The notes below the pieces were generated by a model, which saw nothing but the letters and a program-made list of their open reading frames with translations, was not told the origin of the DNA and searched no databases. Made by a program: the position numbers and the translations under genes. A stretch of 64,000 bases of DNA from Pseudazoarcus sp963975885 (GTDB lineage: Bacteria > Pseudomonadota > Gammaproteobacteria > Burkholderiales > Rhodocyclaceae): contig CAXBIS010000002.1 in the NCBI GenBank assembly GCA_963975885.1, positions 1-64,000 on the forward strand, read 5' to 3'. Within the stretch, counting starts at the first letter, position 1. Each line of letters starts with the position of its first letter. This document shows, piece by piece, positions 1 to 7,547 of the stretch.

Positions 1-11
1 ATCGATTGTCC

Positions 12-26
12 AAATTTTTAAAGAAC
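12..26 (-). promoter_or_regulatory. rrn leader boxA-like antitermination site
   Basis: The minus strand reads GTTCTTTAAAAATTTGG, close to the rRNA leader boxA bound by NusB/S10 (E. coli GCTCTTTAACAATTT). It lies about 150 bases downstream of the strong minus-strand promoter at 177-204, the expected place in an rRNA leader. The 16S gene itself would begin just left of the window and is not visible here. Confidence 0.75.
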
Positions 27-176
27 CGCTGCCACCCGGCAGCGAAGAAGCGAGAGTATGAACAACACCAGCCGCTTCGTCAAGCACCCCGGAGCAACTT
101 CTCAAACCCCGGAACACCCCCTCACAACCCCGAATCCAGCACCACAAAACAGCGCGCTCGAAGCAGCGAGCCGCGC

Positions 177-204
177 AGTATAGCGACCGCAATCAAGGTG
201 TCAA
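177..204 (-). promoter_or_regulatory. rRNA operon promoter (P1-like) reading out of the left edge
   Basis: On the minus strand a perfect -35 TTGACA (199-204) is followed by a 16-base spacer and a -10 TATACT (177-182), then a GC-rich discriminator (GCGCGG). A near-consensus hexamer pair with a 16-base spacer and a GC discriminator is the usual layout of a growth-rate and ppGpp controlled rRNA promoter. It starts about 11 bases past the tyrS stop and there is no protein gene between it and position 1, so the transcript must leave the window. Seen: the hexamers. Inferred: that the product is rRNA, supported by the boxA at 12-26. Confidence 0.85.
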
Positions 205-214
205 GCGCGAGACA

Positions 215-1414
215 TCAGTTCAACGAAACGGAAGCGAAACGGCGCTTGCCGACCTGCACGAGCACGCTGCGCCCGGCGGCCAGATGCAGTTCACGATCCT
301 CGACGCGCTGGCCATCGACCCGCACCGCGCCCTGGCCGATCAGACGCATCGCCTCGGAGGTGCTCGCGGTCAAACCGACCTGCTTGAGGACTTGAACGAG
401 CGCCAGGCCAATGCCATCAGTGCTCAGCGCGACCTCCGGCAGGTCGTCAGGCACCTCGCCCCGGCGGAAACGCGCCTCGAAGGCCTCGAGCGCGTCTTCT
501 GCCGCCCACCGGTCGTGGAAGCGTTCAACGATTTCCTGCGCGAGCAGCACTTTGGCGTCACGCGGATTGCGTCCCCGCTCTACCTCGTCGTGGAGCCTGC
601 GCACCTCGTCGATCGGGCGGAACGACAGAAGCTCGAAGTAACGCCACATCAAATCATCCGAAATCGACATGAGCTTGCCGAAGATCTCGCGCGCCGGTTC
701 GGTAATACCGATGTAGTTTCCGAGCGACTTGGACATCTTGTTGACCCCGTCCAGACCGACGAGCAGCGGCATCGTCAACACGCACTGTGGCAACTGCCCG
801 GAGTGGCGCTGGAGCTCCCGGCCGACGAGGAGGTTGAACTTTTGGTCGGTGCCTCCCAGCTCGATGTCGGATTTCATCGCCACCGAATCGTAGCCCTGGC
901 ACAGCGGATACAGGAACTCATGGATCGCGATCGACTGGCCAGCCGCGTAGCGTTTCGCAAAATCATCGCGTTCGAGCATGCGTGCAACCGAATGCTGCGA
1001 GGCCAGCCGGATCATGCCAGCCGAACCAAGCTCTTCCATCCAGGACGAGTTGAAGCAGATCTCGGTGCGCTCGGGATCAAGAATGCGAAATACCTGATCC
1101 TGGTACGTGCGCGCGTTATCTAGGATCTGCTCGCGCGACAGCGGCGGACGCGTGGCGTTCTTGCCCGACGGATCACCGATCATGCCGGTGAAGTCGCCGA
1201 TCAGAAACATCACGTGATGACCCAGCTCCTGGAAATGACGCAGTTTGTTGATCAGCACCGTGTGCCCGAGATGCAGGTCGGGCGCGGTCGGGTCGAATCC
1301 TGCCTTGACACGCAAGGGACGCCCCGCGCGCAGCTTTTCGACCATCTCTTCCTCGACGAGCAACTCGTCCACGCCACGCTTGATGTAATCGAGCGACGCA
1401 CCAACATCGACCAT
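215..1414 (-). CDS. tyrS: Tyrosyl-tRNA synthetase
   Basis: Class I aminoacyl-tRNA synthetase that charges tRNA-Tyr with tyrosine in the cytoplasm. With the start used here the protein is 399 aa. The HIGH-type signature HLGHT lies near residues 48-52 and KMSKS near 226-230. The C-terminal part is an S4-like RNA-binding domain (GQGAVRVDGQRV). I chose ATG at 1414 because GGAG lies 6 bases upstream. An in-frame GTG at 1441 would add 9 residues but has no clear ribosome site. The gene is divergent from the M23 peptidase gene and is followed directly by the rRNA promoter. The long plus-strand frame inside it is a shadow. Confidence 0.95.
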   Translation of the reverse strand: MVDVGASLDYIKRGVDELLVEEEMVEKLRAGRPLRVKAGFDPTAPDLHLGHTVLINKLRHFQELGHHVMFLIGDFTGMIGDPSGKNATRPPLSREQILDNARTYQDQVFRILDPERTEICFNSSWMEELGSAGMIRLASQHSVARMLERDDFAKRYAAGQSIAIHEFLYPLCQGYDSVAMKSDIELGGTDQKFNLLVGRELQRHSGQLPQCVLTMPLLVGLDGVNKMSKSLGNYIGITEPAREIFGKLMSISDDLMWRYFELLSFRPIDEVRRLHDEVERGRNPRDAKVLLAQEIVERFHDRWAAEDALEAFEARFRRGEVPDDLPEVALSTDGIGLALVQVLKQVGLTASTSEAMRLIGQGAVRVDGQRVEDRELHLAAGRSVLVQVGKRRFASVSLN

Positions 1415-1519
1415 GCACTTCTCCGAAACGATTTCTGACACTTCCGGTAAAACTTTATTGCTTTGGATTTGCTCCCTGGCCTTTGCTAGACTTCACCAAC
1501 TTTTACGCCAAGGGTACTC

Positions 1520-2857
1520 ATGCGACTCAGGGAAAACGGGATTCTAACGGAATCGCAGCGGCAAACGTCCAAACCCAAGCGGATCCCGCTGTCGGCCGCA
1601 GTCTTCGTCATTTCCCTGCTCGGCGTCGTTGCCGCCACCGCTGTCCCGCCAGGACACAGTGGTCTGCCGTTCGAGCCTGAATCGGTCGTCGAGGATCTGG
1701 GCGCACCGGGTATTGAAGCACTTCCACCCGAGCCCACTCTGCCTTTCGTGTACAACGAGCGCATCCAGTCGGGCGACACGTTGCAGTCCATTTTCCGCCG
1801 CCTCGGCGTCGCCGACGATCAGGCCTGGACGTTCATGAACACCAGTGAGGAGGCCAATCAGGTCCTGCGCCAGCTCCGCGCCGGACGCTCGCTGGTCGCA
1901 ATGGTCGCGCCCGATGGCAAGCTGGTCTCGCTCAATCTTCCGGTCTCCCGCAGCAGCGAACGCTTCATCGTCAAACGAGAAGGACAAGCCTTTGCGCTGT
2001 CCGCATCGTCAGACGCCGACATCGACACCCTCGTTGAGATGCGTGGCGGCCTGATCACCCACTCGCTGTTTGGCGCGACCGACGCGGCGGGGGTACCGGA
2101 CAGCGTTGCCAGCCGCTTTGCAGAGATCTTCGGCACGCAAATCGACTTTTCCCGCGACATCCGCAGCGGCGATCGTTTCAGCGTGGTCTACGAGACCATC
2201 TACGACAGCGGAGTACCGGTGCGTACCGGTCGAATCCTGGCGGCCGAGTTCGAGAATCAGGGCGACACCTATCGCGTCGTACTGCACAGGGAGTCCGATG
2301 GCAACGAAGTGTATTACACGCCGGATGGCCGTGGCCTGAACCAGGCCTTCCTGCGCTACCCACTGGAATTCACGCGCATCTCGTCGAACTTCGGACGCCG
2401 CATGCATCCGATCCACAAGCGCTGGCGCAGTCACAACGGCACTGACTTCGCCGCACCCACCGGAACGCCGGTCAAGGCCTCCTCGGACGGGCGCGTGAGC
2501 TTTGTCGGAACGCAGAACGGCTACGGCAAGACGGTCATCATCCGCCATCGTGACGGATACTCCACGCTATATGCCCACCTGAACGGCTTCGTCAAAGGCG
2601 TGCGCAAGGGACAACGAATCCGGCAGGGGGACCCCATCGCCTACGTCGGCCAAACGGGATGGGCGACCGGCCCGCATCTGCATTACGAGATCCGGATCAA
2701 CAACGTGCCTCACGATCCACTGAAAATCGCCCTGCCGCCGGTCAAGCCCCTTGAGGGCAAGGCGCTGGCCGAATTCCGCGCCGTCGCCGAACCCATGCTC
2801 GACCGCCTCGCGCTGCTCAACCATCAGCCGACTACACTGGCCAAGCGCGACGACTGA
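1520..2857 (+). CDS. M23-family (LytM-type) peptidoglycan endopeptidase, MepM-like
   Basis: Probable envelope-anchored murein hydrolase that cuts peptide cross-links. It is 445 aa: a basic N-terminus, a membrane segment or uncleaved signal at about residues 24-45, an OapA/LysM-like region with the phrase YNERIQSGDTLQSIFRRLG (about 75-95), and a C-terminal LytM domain. The domain shows the zinc motif residues in HNGTDFAAPTGTPV and the second motif HLHYEIR. AAGGG precedes ATG by about 7 bases, and a candidate -10 TAGACT lies at 1487-1492. The gene next to tyrS and upstream of convergent erpA is a housekeeping arrangement. Both zinc motifs look intact, so it is predicted active rather than an activator such as EnvC. 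Confidence 0.9.
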   Translation: MRLRENGILTESQRQTSKPKRIPLSAAVFVISLLGVVAATAVPPGHSGLPFEPESVVEDLGAPGIEALPPEPTLPFVYNERIQSGDTLQSIFRRLGVADDQAWTFMNTSEEANQVLRQLRAGRSLVAMVAPDGKLVSLNLPVSRSSERFIVKREGQAFALSASSDADIDTLVEMRGGLITHSLFGATDAAGVPDSVASRFAEIFGTQIDFSRDIRSGDRFSVVYETIYDSGVPVRTGRILAAEFENQGDTYRVVLHRESDGNEVYYTPDGRGLNQAFLRYPLEFTRISSNFGRRMHPIHKRWRSHNGTDFAAPTGTPVKASSDGRVSFVGTQNGYGKTVIIRHRDGYSTLYAHLNGFVKGVRKGQRIRQGDPIAYVGQTGWATGPHLHYEIRINNVPHDPLKIALPPVKPLEGKALAEFRAVAEPMLDRLALLNHQPTTLAKRDD

Positions 2858-2884
2858 ACGGGGACGATGAACCGGCAATAAAAA

Positions 2885-2904
2885 GGGGCCCTCTGGAGGG
2901 CCCC
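2885..2904. terminator. Bidirectional terminator between the M23 peptidase gene and erpA
   Basis: Perfect hairpin with 9-bp arms GGGGCCCTC/GAGGGCCCC and a two-base loop. It is flanked by AAAAA on the left, which gives a U-tract on the minus strand, and by CTTTGCATTT on the right. It sits between two converging genes and can serve both. Confidence 0.85.
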
Positions 2905-2925
2905 TTTGCATTTCCCGGAGGAAAC

Positions 2926-3276
2926 TCAGACCGAGAAGGATGACCCGCAACCGCAGGTACTGGTCGCGTTCGGATTACGAATCACGAACTGCGCACCCTC
3001 AAGACCCTCGGAGTAATCGATTTCCGCACCGAGCAGATACTGGTAGCTCATCGAGTCGACCAGCAACGTCACGCCATTCTTCTCGAGCGAAGTATCGTCA
3101 TCTGCGACGTCCTCGTCGAAGGTAAATCCGTACTGAAAACCCGAGCAACCGCCGCCAGATACGAATACACGCAATTTCAGGTCGGGATTGCCCTCCTCTT
3201 CGATCAGTTCGCGGACCTTGTCGGCCGCACTATCGGTAAAGACCAGCAGATCAGGCATTTCGGCAGTGGTGCTCAT
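2926..3276 (-). CDS. erpA: Iron-sulfur cluster insertion protein ErpA
   Basis: A-type carrier that delivers Fe-S clusters to apoproteins, including enzymes of isoprenoid synthesis and respiration. It is 116 aa. The three conserved cysteines are visible: C44 in GGGCSGFQY and C108/C110 in the C-terminal TCGCGSSF. A strong ribosome site (AAGGAG) precedes the ATG. The gene lies downstream of argC on the same strand with 125 bases between, and shares a terminator with the convergent peptidase gene. IscA and SufA are the alternatives, but the position outside any isc/suf cluster and the sequence style favour ErpA. Confidence 0.93.
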   Translation of the reverse strand: MSTTAEMPDLLVFTDSAADKVRELIEEEGNPDLKLRVFVSGGGCSGFQYGFTFDEDVADDDTSLEKNGVTLLVDSMSYQYLLGAEIDYSEGLEGAQFVIRNPNATSTCGCGSSFSV

Positions 3277-3401
3277 ACGTTCTCCTTGAAGCAGGTTTGC
3301 CGCCGCGGCGGCTACCGTGTCGCGTCTTGGATGTCGCGCGGCACGATGAGTTCCGGTGATCTGTCGAGAAACACGCTCTCGTACGCTCAGCTTACCGCGA
3401 A

Positions 3402-4430
3402 TCAGGGGCTCACGGGAACGACATCGAGCCCTTCCCGCTCATCACGGCCGAACATGATGTTCATGTTCTGGATGGCTTGCCCGGCGGCCCCCTTTACCAG
3501 ATTGTCGATCACCGCCAACACAACCACGACGTCGCCGTCCTGCGGTCGATGGATCGAGATGCGGCACAGGTTGCTCGCACGCACGGAGCGCGTCTCCGGA
3601 TGTCGACCAAACGGCATGACATCGACGAAGGGTTCGTCGGCGAATCGCTGCTCGAACAGCGCCTGGAAATCCGCTTCGCGCGTGATTCGGCCGTACAGCG
3701 TCGCATGGATGCCGCGCACCATTGGCAACAGGTGCGGGACAAACGTCAGCCCGACGCGCCCCCCGGCCATACAGGTGAGACCCTGGCTGATCTCGGGCAG
3801 ATGACGGTGGCCGGACGCGCCGTATGCTTGAAAATTGTCAGATGCCTCTGCCAACAACGTGCGCACTTCGGCCTTGCGCCCCGCCCCCGATGCGCCCGAC
3901 GCGGCGTCCGCGATCAAGGCGCCGGTATCGATCACACCCGCCTCGATCAGCGGCAGAAAACCGAGCTGCACCGCGGTCGGATAGCAACCCGGATTGGCCA
4001 CCAGACGCGCTCCACGAATCGCCTCGCGGTTGAGTTCCGGCAATCCGTAGACGGCCTCCGCAACGAGATCGGGCGCCGCATGCTGCATGCCGTACCACTT
4101 CTCCCAAACGGCGACATCGCGAATGCGGAAATCGGCCGCGAGATCGATCACACGCACGCCGGCAGCGACCAGCTCGGCCGTCTGCTGCATCGCGATCCCA
4201 TTGGGGGTGGCGAAGAACACCACGTCGCACTGGCCGAGCCCGGCGTCGGCCGGGGCAACGAAGTCCAGATCCACCCTGCCGCGCAGGCTCGGAAACATAT
4301 CCGCGACAGCCGTACCTGCGTCGCCTCGCGACGTGATCGACACCAGTTCGGCCCCGGGGTGACCGCACAGCAGTCTGAGCAACTCGACGCCGGTATATCC
4401 GGTGCCGCCAACCACACCGACCTTGATCAT
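3402..4430 (-). CDS. argC: N-acetyl-gamma-glutamyl-phosphate reductase
   Basis: NADPH-dependent reduction of N-acetylglutamyl phosphate to the semialdehyde, third step of arginine synthesis. It is 342 aa. The N-terminal nucleotide-binding loop is GGTGYTGVELLRLL, the catalytic cysteine is C149 in ANPGCYPT, and GHRHLPEI carries the later active-site histidine. Start at 4430 is fixed by GGAGG six bases upstream; a longer frame reaching 4616 is non-homologous. It follows the rpsI terminator, so it probably has its own promoter in 4431-4496. Confidence 0.95.
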   Translation of the reverse strand: MIKVGVVGGTGYTGVELLRLLCGHPGAELVSITSRGDAGTAVADMFPSLRGRVDLDFVAPADAGLGQCDVVFFATPNGIAMQQTAELVAAGVRVIDLAADFRIRDVAVWEKWYGMQHAAPDLVAEAVYGLPELNREAIRGARLVANPGCYPTAVQLGFLPLIEAGVIDTGALIADAASGASGAGRKAEVRTLLAEASDNFQAYGASGHRHLPEISQGLTCMAGGRVGLTFVPHLLPMVRGIHATLYGRITREADFQALFEQRFADEPFVDVMPFGRHPETRSVRASNLCRISIHRPQDGDVVVVLAVIDNLVKGAAGQAIQNMNIMFGRDEREGLDVVPVSP

Positions 4431-4496
4431 CTTTGCCTCCGCAAAAACAGCAATAACCCCTGCAACAGTACCGGAAAGCCGCGCCCATAACGACAA

Positions 4497-4518
4497 AGGC
4501 CGCCTGTGGAGGCGGCCT
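4497..4518 (-). terminator. Terminator of the rplM-rpsI operon
   Basis: Nine-bp stem AGGCCGCCT/AGGCGGCCT with a four-base loop, 22 bases beyond the rpsI stop. On the minus strand it is followed by only a short T run (TTTG), so termination may be partial and allow some read-through into argC. Confidence 0.6.
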
Positions 4519-4539
4519 CGCAGTGAAGCGTGCGTGCGA

Positions 4540-4932
4540 TCAGCGCTTCGAGAACTGCTTGCGACGACGCGCCTTGCGGAAGCCGACCTTCTTGCGCTCG
4601 ACCTCACGCGCGTCACGGGTTACGAAGCCCGCTTTGCGCAGTTCGCCCTTGAGTTCCGCGTCAAAATCGATCAGCGCCCGGGTAATGCCATGGCGCACCG
4701 CTCCGGCTTGACCGGATTCACCACCACCGGTGACGTTCACCATGATGTCGAAGCGTGAATCGTTCTCGGTCAGGACCAGCGGCTGACGCACGATCATGCG
4801 ACCCGTCTCACGGGAGAAGAACTCATCAACGGGCTTTCCATTGACGACGATACTGCCGGAACCCGGCTTCATGAACACACGCGCGACAGCGGTCTTGCGC
4901 CGGCCGGTGCCGTAGTTGTAGCTAACAGCCAT
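4540..4932 (-). CDS. rpsI: 30S ribosomal protein S9
   Basis: Small-subunit protein whose C-terminal tail reaches the P-site tRNA. It is 130 aa, typical for the family, starting MAVSYNYGTGRRKTAVARVF and ending in the basic tail RRKQFSKR, which ends in the usual SKR. It is 13 bases downstream of rplM, the near-universal L13-S9 pair. Longer upstream frames are shadows of rplM. Confidence 0.98.
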   Translation of the reverse strand: MAVSYNYGTGRRKTAVARVFMKPGSGSIVVNGKPVDEFFSRETGRMIVRQPLVLTENDSRFDIMVNVTGGGESGQAGAVRHGITRALIDFDAELKGELRKAGFVTRDAREVERKKVGFRKARRRKQFSKR

Positions 4933-4945
4933 TGATAGGCTCCTG

Positions 4946-5374
4946 TCAGATCTCGAGAACTTTGGGCTGCTGCGCAGTGTGCGGATGCTCGGCGCCAGCG
5001 TAGCATTTGAGCTTCTTGAGCATCGCGTAACCCAGCGGCCCCTTCGGCAGCATGCCCTTGACGGCCTTTTCGAGCACACGGCCCGGGAAGCGCTGCTGCA
5101 GCTTGGTGAAGTTGGTTTCACGGATACCACCAGGATATCCCGTGTGATGGTAGTACTTCTTGTCCAGCGCCTTGTTCCCGGTCACGCGAAGCTTGTCGAC
5201 ATTGACCACGACAATGTAGTCGCCAGTATCGACGTGAGGCGTATAGATCGCCTTGTGCTTACCACGCAGACGACGGGCAACTTCAGCCGCAAGACGGCCA
5301 AGCACCTTGTCGGACGCATCGACAACAAACCAGTCGCGCTTGACTTCATGCGGCTTGGCAGAAAACGTTTTCAT
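4946..5374 (-). CDS. rplM: 50S ribosomal protein L13
   Basis: Early-assembling large-subunit protein, 142 aa, beginning MKTFSAKPHEVKRDWFVVDA and containing the conserved GRLASE-type region (LGRLAAEVARRLRGKHKAIYTP in two pieces). It is first gene of the rplM-rpsI operon. The frame extends upstream to 5569, but ATG at 5374 matches the family start and has GAGGAA upstream. A good promoter lies at 5431-5460. Confidence 0.98.
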   Translation of the reverse strand: MKTFSAKPHEVKRDWFVVDASDKVLGRLAAEVARRLRGKHKAIYTPHVDTGDYIVVVNVDKLRVTGNKALDKKYYHHTGYPGGIRETNFTKLQQRFPGRVLEKAVKGMLPKGPLGYAMLKKLKCYAGAEHPHTAQQPKVLEI

Positions 5375-5430
5375 TCGATTCCTCGATTCTTGTCCGGCCC
5401 TGCCACGGGCCATGAAACGGAAAGCACGAG

Positions 5431-5460
5431 ATATTACGGGACGATGGGCTTCGATGTCAA
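5431..5460 (-). promoter_or_regulatory. Promoter of the rplM-rpsI operon
   Basis: Minus strand: perfect -35 TTGACA (5455-5460), 18-base spacer, -10 TAATAT (5431-5436). It lies about 57 bases upstream of the rplM ATG and just downstream of the small-RNA terminator at 5483-5517, so the ribosomal operon is insulated from that transcript. Confidence 0.75.
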
Positions 5461-5482
5461 TGCGCTCGCGCGCGCACGCACA

Positions 5483-5517
5483 GGAAAAAAAACGCAGTCC
5501 GGATTCCGGACTGCGTT
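5483..5517 (-). terminator. Intrinsic terminator of the candidate small RNA
   Basis: Minus strand: arms AACGCAGTCCG/CGGACTGCGTT (5491-5517, 11 bp, five-base loop) followed by a run of eight T in total. On the plus strand there is no T-tract after the hairpin, so the signal is directional. No protein gene lies upstream of it on the minus strand before osmC territory, so it must end a non-coding transcript. Confidence 0.9.
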
Positions 5518-5586
5518 GAATCCACACCAAAGGAGGAGGGTGGAGGAGACATCGACTGGATCGCTTCACTCGCCAGCGATCCGACT
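5483..5586 (-). ncRNA. Candidate trans-acting small RNA with two CUCCUCC anti-Shine-Dalgarno motifs
   Basis: A complete short non-coding transcription unit on the minus strand in the 471-base gap between rplM and osmC. The promoter is at 5594-5622. The predicted transcript is about 104 nt, starting near 5586. It has a 5' hairpin with 8-bp arms (5575-5582 with 5558-5565), then a C/U-rich stretch with two copies of CUCCUCC (complements of 5542-5548 and 5532-5538), then a strong intrinsic terminator (5491-5517 with eight T). The second CUCCUCC can sit in the loop of a small UCCAC/GUGGA hairpin. No credible reading frame lies inside. Architecture resembles C/U-rich-loop regulators such as CcsR, RsaE or RepG; homology to any of them is not claimed. 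Expression is inferred. Confidence 0.75.
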
Positions 5587-5593
5587 GGTTTGA

Positions 5594-5622
5594 ATTATCC
5601 AGCTCTCACGAGCTTCATGCAA
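5594..5622 (-). promoter_or_regulatory. Sigma70-type promoter of the candidate small RNA
   Basis: Minus strand: -35 TTGCAT (5617-5622), 17-base spacer, -10 GATAAT (5594-5599, five of six consensus bases). The surrounding 5590-5700 stretch is distinctly AT-richer than its neighbours. The remainder of the gap (5623-5797) shows no gene that I can support. Confidence 0.7.
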
Positions 5623-5845
5623 GCATTTTTTGTGCGCCGCACCATAATTATTCTGATGTCCATATAAACTTCTCTTATTCAAAAGACCCTTGAAAAATCA
5701 AGGAATTCGAAGCATCTATCGCATGCACGTTCAGTGACAGCCCATCCAACCCGAAGTTCCGTGGCAGGGACAAGAAACGTCGAAATCGCGCATCGGCTAG
5801 AATCGCCCTCCTACTCTCCCTCCCTCCAGACGCAGGAAGAAAAGC

Positions 5846-6265
5846 ATGGAATGCACGATCAAATGGCTCGACGACGTGAGCTTCGTCGCCGAAACCGGCT
5901 CCGGCCATCTCATCACAATGGACGGCGCACCCGATGCGGGCGGTCGCAATCTCGCGCCGCGACCGATGGAAATGATGCTCGCCGGCGCGGGCGGCTGCTC
6001 GGCTTTCGACGTACTGCTGATCCTGCGGCGTGGCCGCCACGACGTGCGTGACTGCGAGGTTCGCCTGGTGGCCGAGCGTGCAGACACTGACCCCAAAGTA
6101 TTCACCCGCATCGGGTTCCACTATCGAATTACGGGCCACAAGATCAAGCCGGAGGCCGTCGAGCGCGCGATCCACCTCTCCGCCGACAAGTACTGCTCGG
6201 CGTCGGTCATGCTTGGCAAGACCGCCAGCATCGAACACACGTGGGAAATCGTCGAGGCCGATTGA
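5846..6265 (+). CDS. OsmC/YhfA-family peroxiredoxin-like protein
   Basis: Small cytoplasmic protein of the OsmC superfamily, 139 aa, expected to reduce organic hydroperoxides with a cysteine pair. Both cysteines are visible: C51 in GAGGCSAFD and C117 in DKYCSASVML. The sequence MEMMLAGAGGCSAFDV and the ending SIEHTWEI are closer to the YhfA/OsmC-like branch than to OsmC or Ohr proper. A -10-like TAGAAT lies at 5798-5803, 42 bases before the ATG. It is a single gene converging with coq7. Substrate is not predictable. Confidence 0.88.
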   Translation: MECTIKWLDDVSFVAETGSGHLITMDGAPDAGGRNLAPRPMEMMLAGAGGCSAFDVLLILRRGRHDVRDCEVRLVAERADTDPKVFTRIGFHYRITGHKIKPEAVERAIHLSADKYCSASVMLGKTASIEHTWEIVEAD

Positions 6266-6286
6266 CGGCCTTGACGACACGGCGGA

Positions 6287-6931
6287 TCAGATGCGATGCG
6301 AGAGCGTCGTCATGATCCGACCCATCAGTCGCATCGCCCCGCGTGCCGGAGCCGGCAACTCGCGCCCGCCGAGATTGACCGCCGTTTGTGCATGACCGGC
6401 CTCGTCGAGTTTCATCTGCTCGACGATCGCCCGGCTTCGAGCATCATCCGGCGCGATGCGGCCCAGATGCCCGTCCAGATGGTTCTCGACCTGGCGTTCG
6501 GTTTCGGCGAGAAAACCCAGGCTCCAGCGGTCGCCGAGCCGCCCGGCGGCCATACCGAGCGCCAGCGAACCGGCATACCAGAGCGGATTGAGCAGGCTCT
6601 TGCGACCACCCAGTTCGTGGATGCGCCGCTCGGTCCACGCCAGATGTTCGGTCTCCTCGGCAGCAGCGCGCTCGAGTTCCTCGCGGATGCGCGCCTCGCG
6701 TGCTGTCACCGCCTGCCCCTGATACAGCGCCTGCGCGCAGATCTCACCGCAATGATTGACGCGCATCAGCGCGGCCGTCTCGGCCTTTTGCGACGCCGAC
6801 AGCGACGCCTCGGGAAGATCGGCACCAGGGACCGGACGCACGCTCGCAGCCGGTGCGAACAGCGTCCTGAGCGCCTTGTCGAAGCGCACAATCGCGCGAT
6901 CGCCAATCGTCCTGTCCGTGTTGCTCTTCAT
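6287..6931 (-). CDS. coq7: Demethoxyubiquinone hydroxylase Coq7
   Basis: Diiron monooxygenase that hydroxylates 2-polyprenyl-3-methyl-6-methoxybenzoquinone late in ubiquinone synthesis. It is 214 aa. Ligand motifs in order: NHCGE (about 59-63), EETEH (about 91-95), the ETERQVENHL helix, and DEAGHA near 176-181, which is the four-helix diiron pattern. The ATG overlaps the stop of the upstream CNP1-like gene by four bases (ATGA), so the two are translationally coupled. Coq7 replaces UbiF in many betaproteobacteria. Confidence 0.94.
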   Translation of the reverse strand: MKSNTDRTIGDRAIVRFDKALRTLFAPAASVRPVPGADLPEASLSASQKAETAALMRVNHCGEICAQALYQGQAVTAREARIREELERAAAEETEHLAWTERRIHELGGRKSLLNPLWYAGSLALGMAAGRLGDRWSLGFLAETERQVENHLDGHLGRIAPDDARSRAIVEQMKLDEAGHAQTAVNLGGRELPAPARGAMRLMGRIMTTLSHRI

Positions 6932-7437
6932 TGCTGGTTTCCGTAGATCAGTCCGCGCCGCGCGTCACCGAGCGTTCGCGGCGGCGCCGGCCCGTCGCAG
7001 AAGTGCTGCGCCGCCAGCACCGCCCGTGGCATGTTGTAGCCGGTCGCACGCAAGGCCTCCCACTCGGAACGGCGCGCCGGCGACCACGTACTTTCCTGCG
7101 GACGCCAGTGCGCGTAGATGCGGCGCTCGCCGGTCTCGCAGCGAATACCCTCGAAGGTGATGTTCTCGGCGCCACCGGGCGTGCGCACCACCAGCGTATA
7201 GCGAACCACCCGGTCCTCGCCCAGACCCAGAGAAGCCTTGTCCACGTAGAACACGTTGGGCGAAGCGGCAGTCACGAAGAACTTGTGCAGATCGTCCTCG
7301 CTCGGCGGCGGCGGATACTCCACGGCATCCTCCTGCCAGTTCGGATCCGGCTCGGTGAACAGGCCGGCGACCGCGCACACTGGAAACAGCGCGAGCGCCA
7401 CGGCAAGCCTGCCGACCCTCGAAAACCCCTGCAACAT
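6928..7437 (-). CDS. CNP1-like family exported protein
   Basis: Protein of 169 aa with a signal peptide (MLQGFSRVGRLAVALALF…CAVAG) and a compact domain containing NWQEDAVEYPPPPSEDDLHKFFV and RPQESTWSPARRSEWEALR, the pattern of the CNP1-like uncharacterised domain found in betaproteobacteria. Start at 7437 is chosen because AGGTG lies just upstream and the signal peptide begins there; an extension to 7479 would put charged residues before it. Its stop overlaps the coq7 start. Function is unknown; a periplasmic or outer-membrane associated role is only inferred from the signal. Confidence 0.75.
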   Translation of the reverse strand: MLQGFSRVGRLAVALALFPVCAVAGLFTEPDPNWQEDAVEYPPPPSEDDLHKFFVTAASPNVFYVDKASLGLGEDRVVRYTLVVRTPGGAENITFEGIRCETGERRIYAHWRPQESTWSPARRSEWEALRATGYNMPRAVLAAQHFCDGPAPPRTLGDARRGLIYGNQQ

Positions 7438-7547
7438 CGAATCACCTCGCAAGAAGCGCGCGCCGCGCGCGCGACGCACATGAACAGCCTTAAGCGGTCG
7501 AAGAAACGGACGCCGCGTACCAGACGGCTGCGCACAGACGCACTCGT

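Noticed and set aside
6..395. Small plus-strand frame of 129 aa at the left edge
   Set aside because: Lies over the rRNA promoter, boxA and the tyrS 3' end; no homologous character.
3299..3312. Palindrome GCCGCC-GC-GGCGGC upstream of erpA as an IscR-type operator
   Set aside because: It is only a GC repeat, does not resemble IscR sites, and lies close to the ribosome site.
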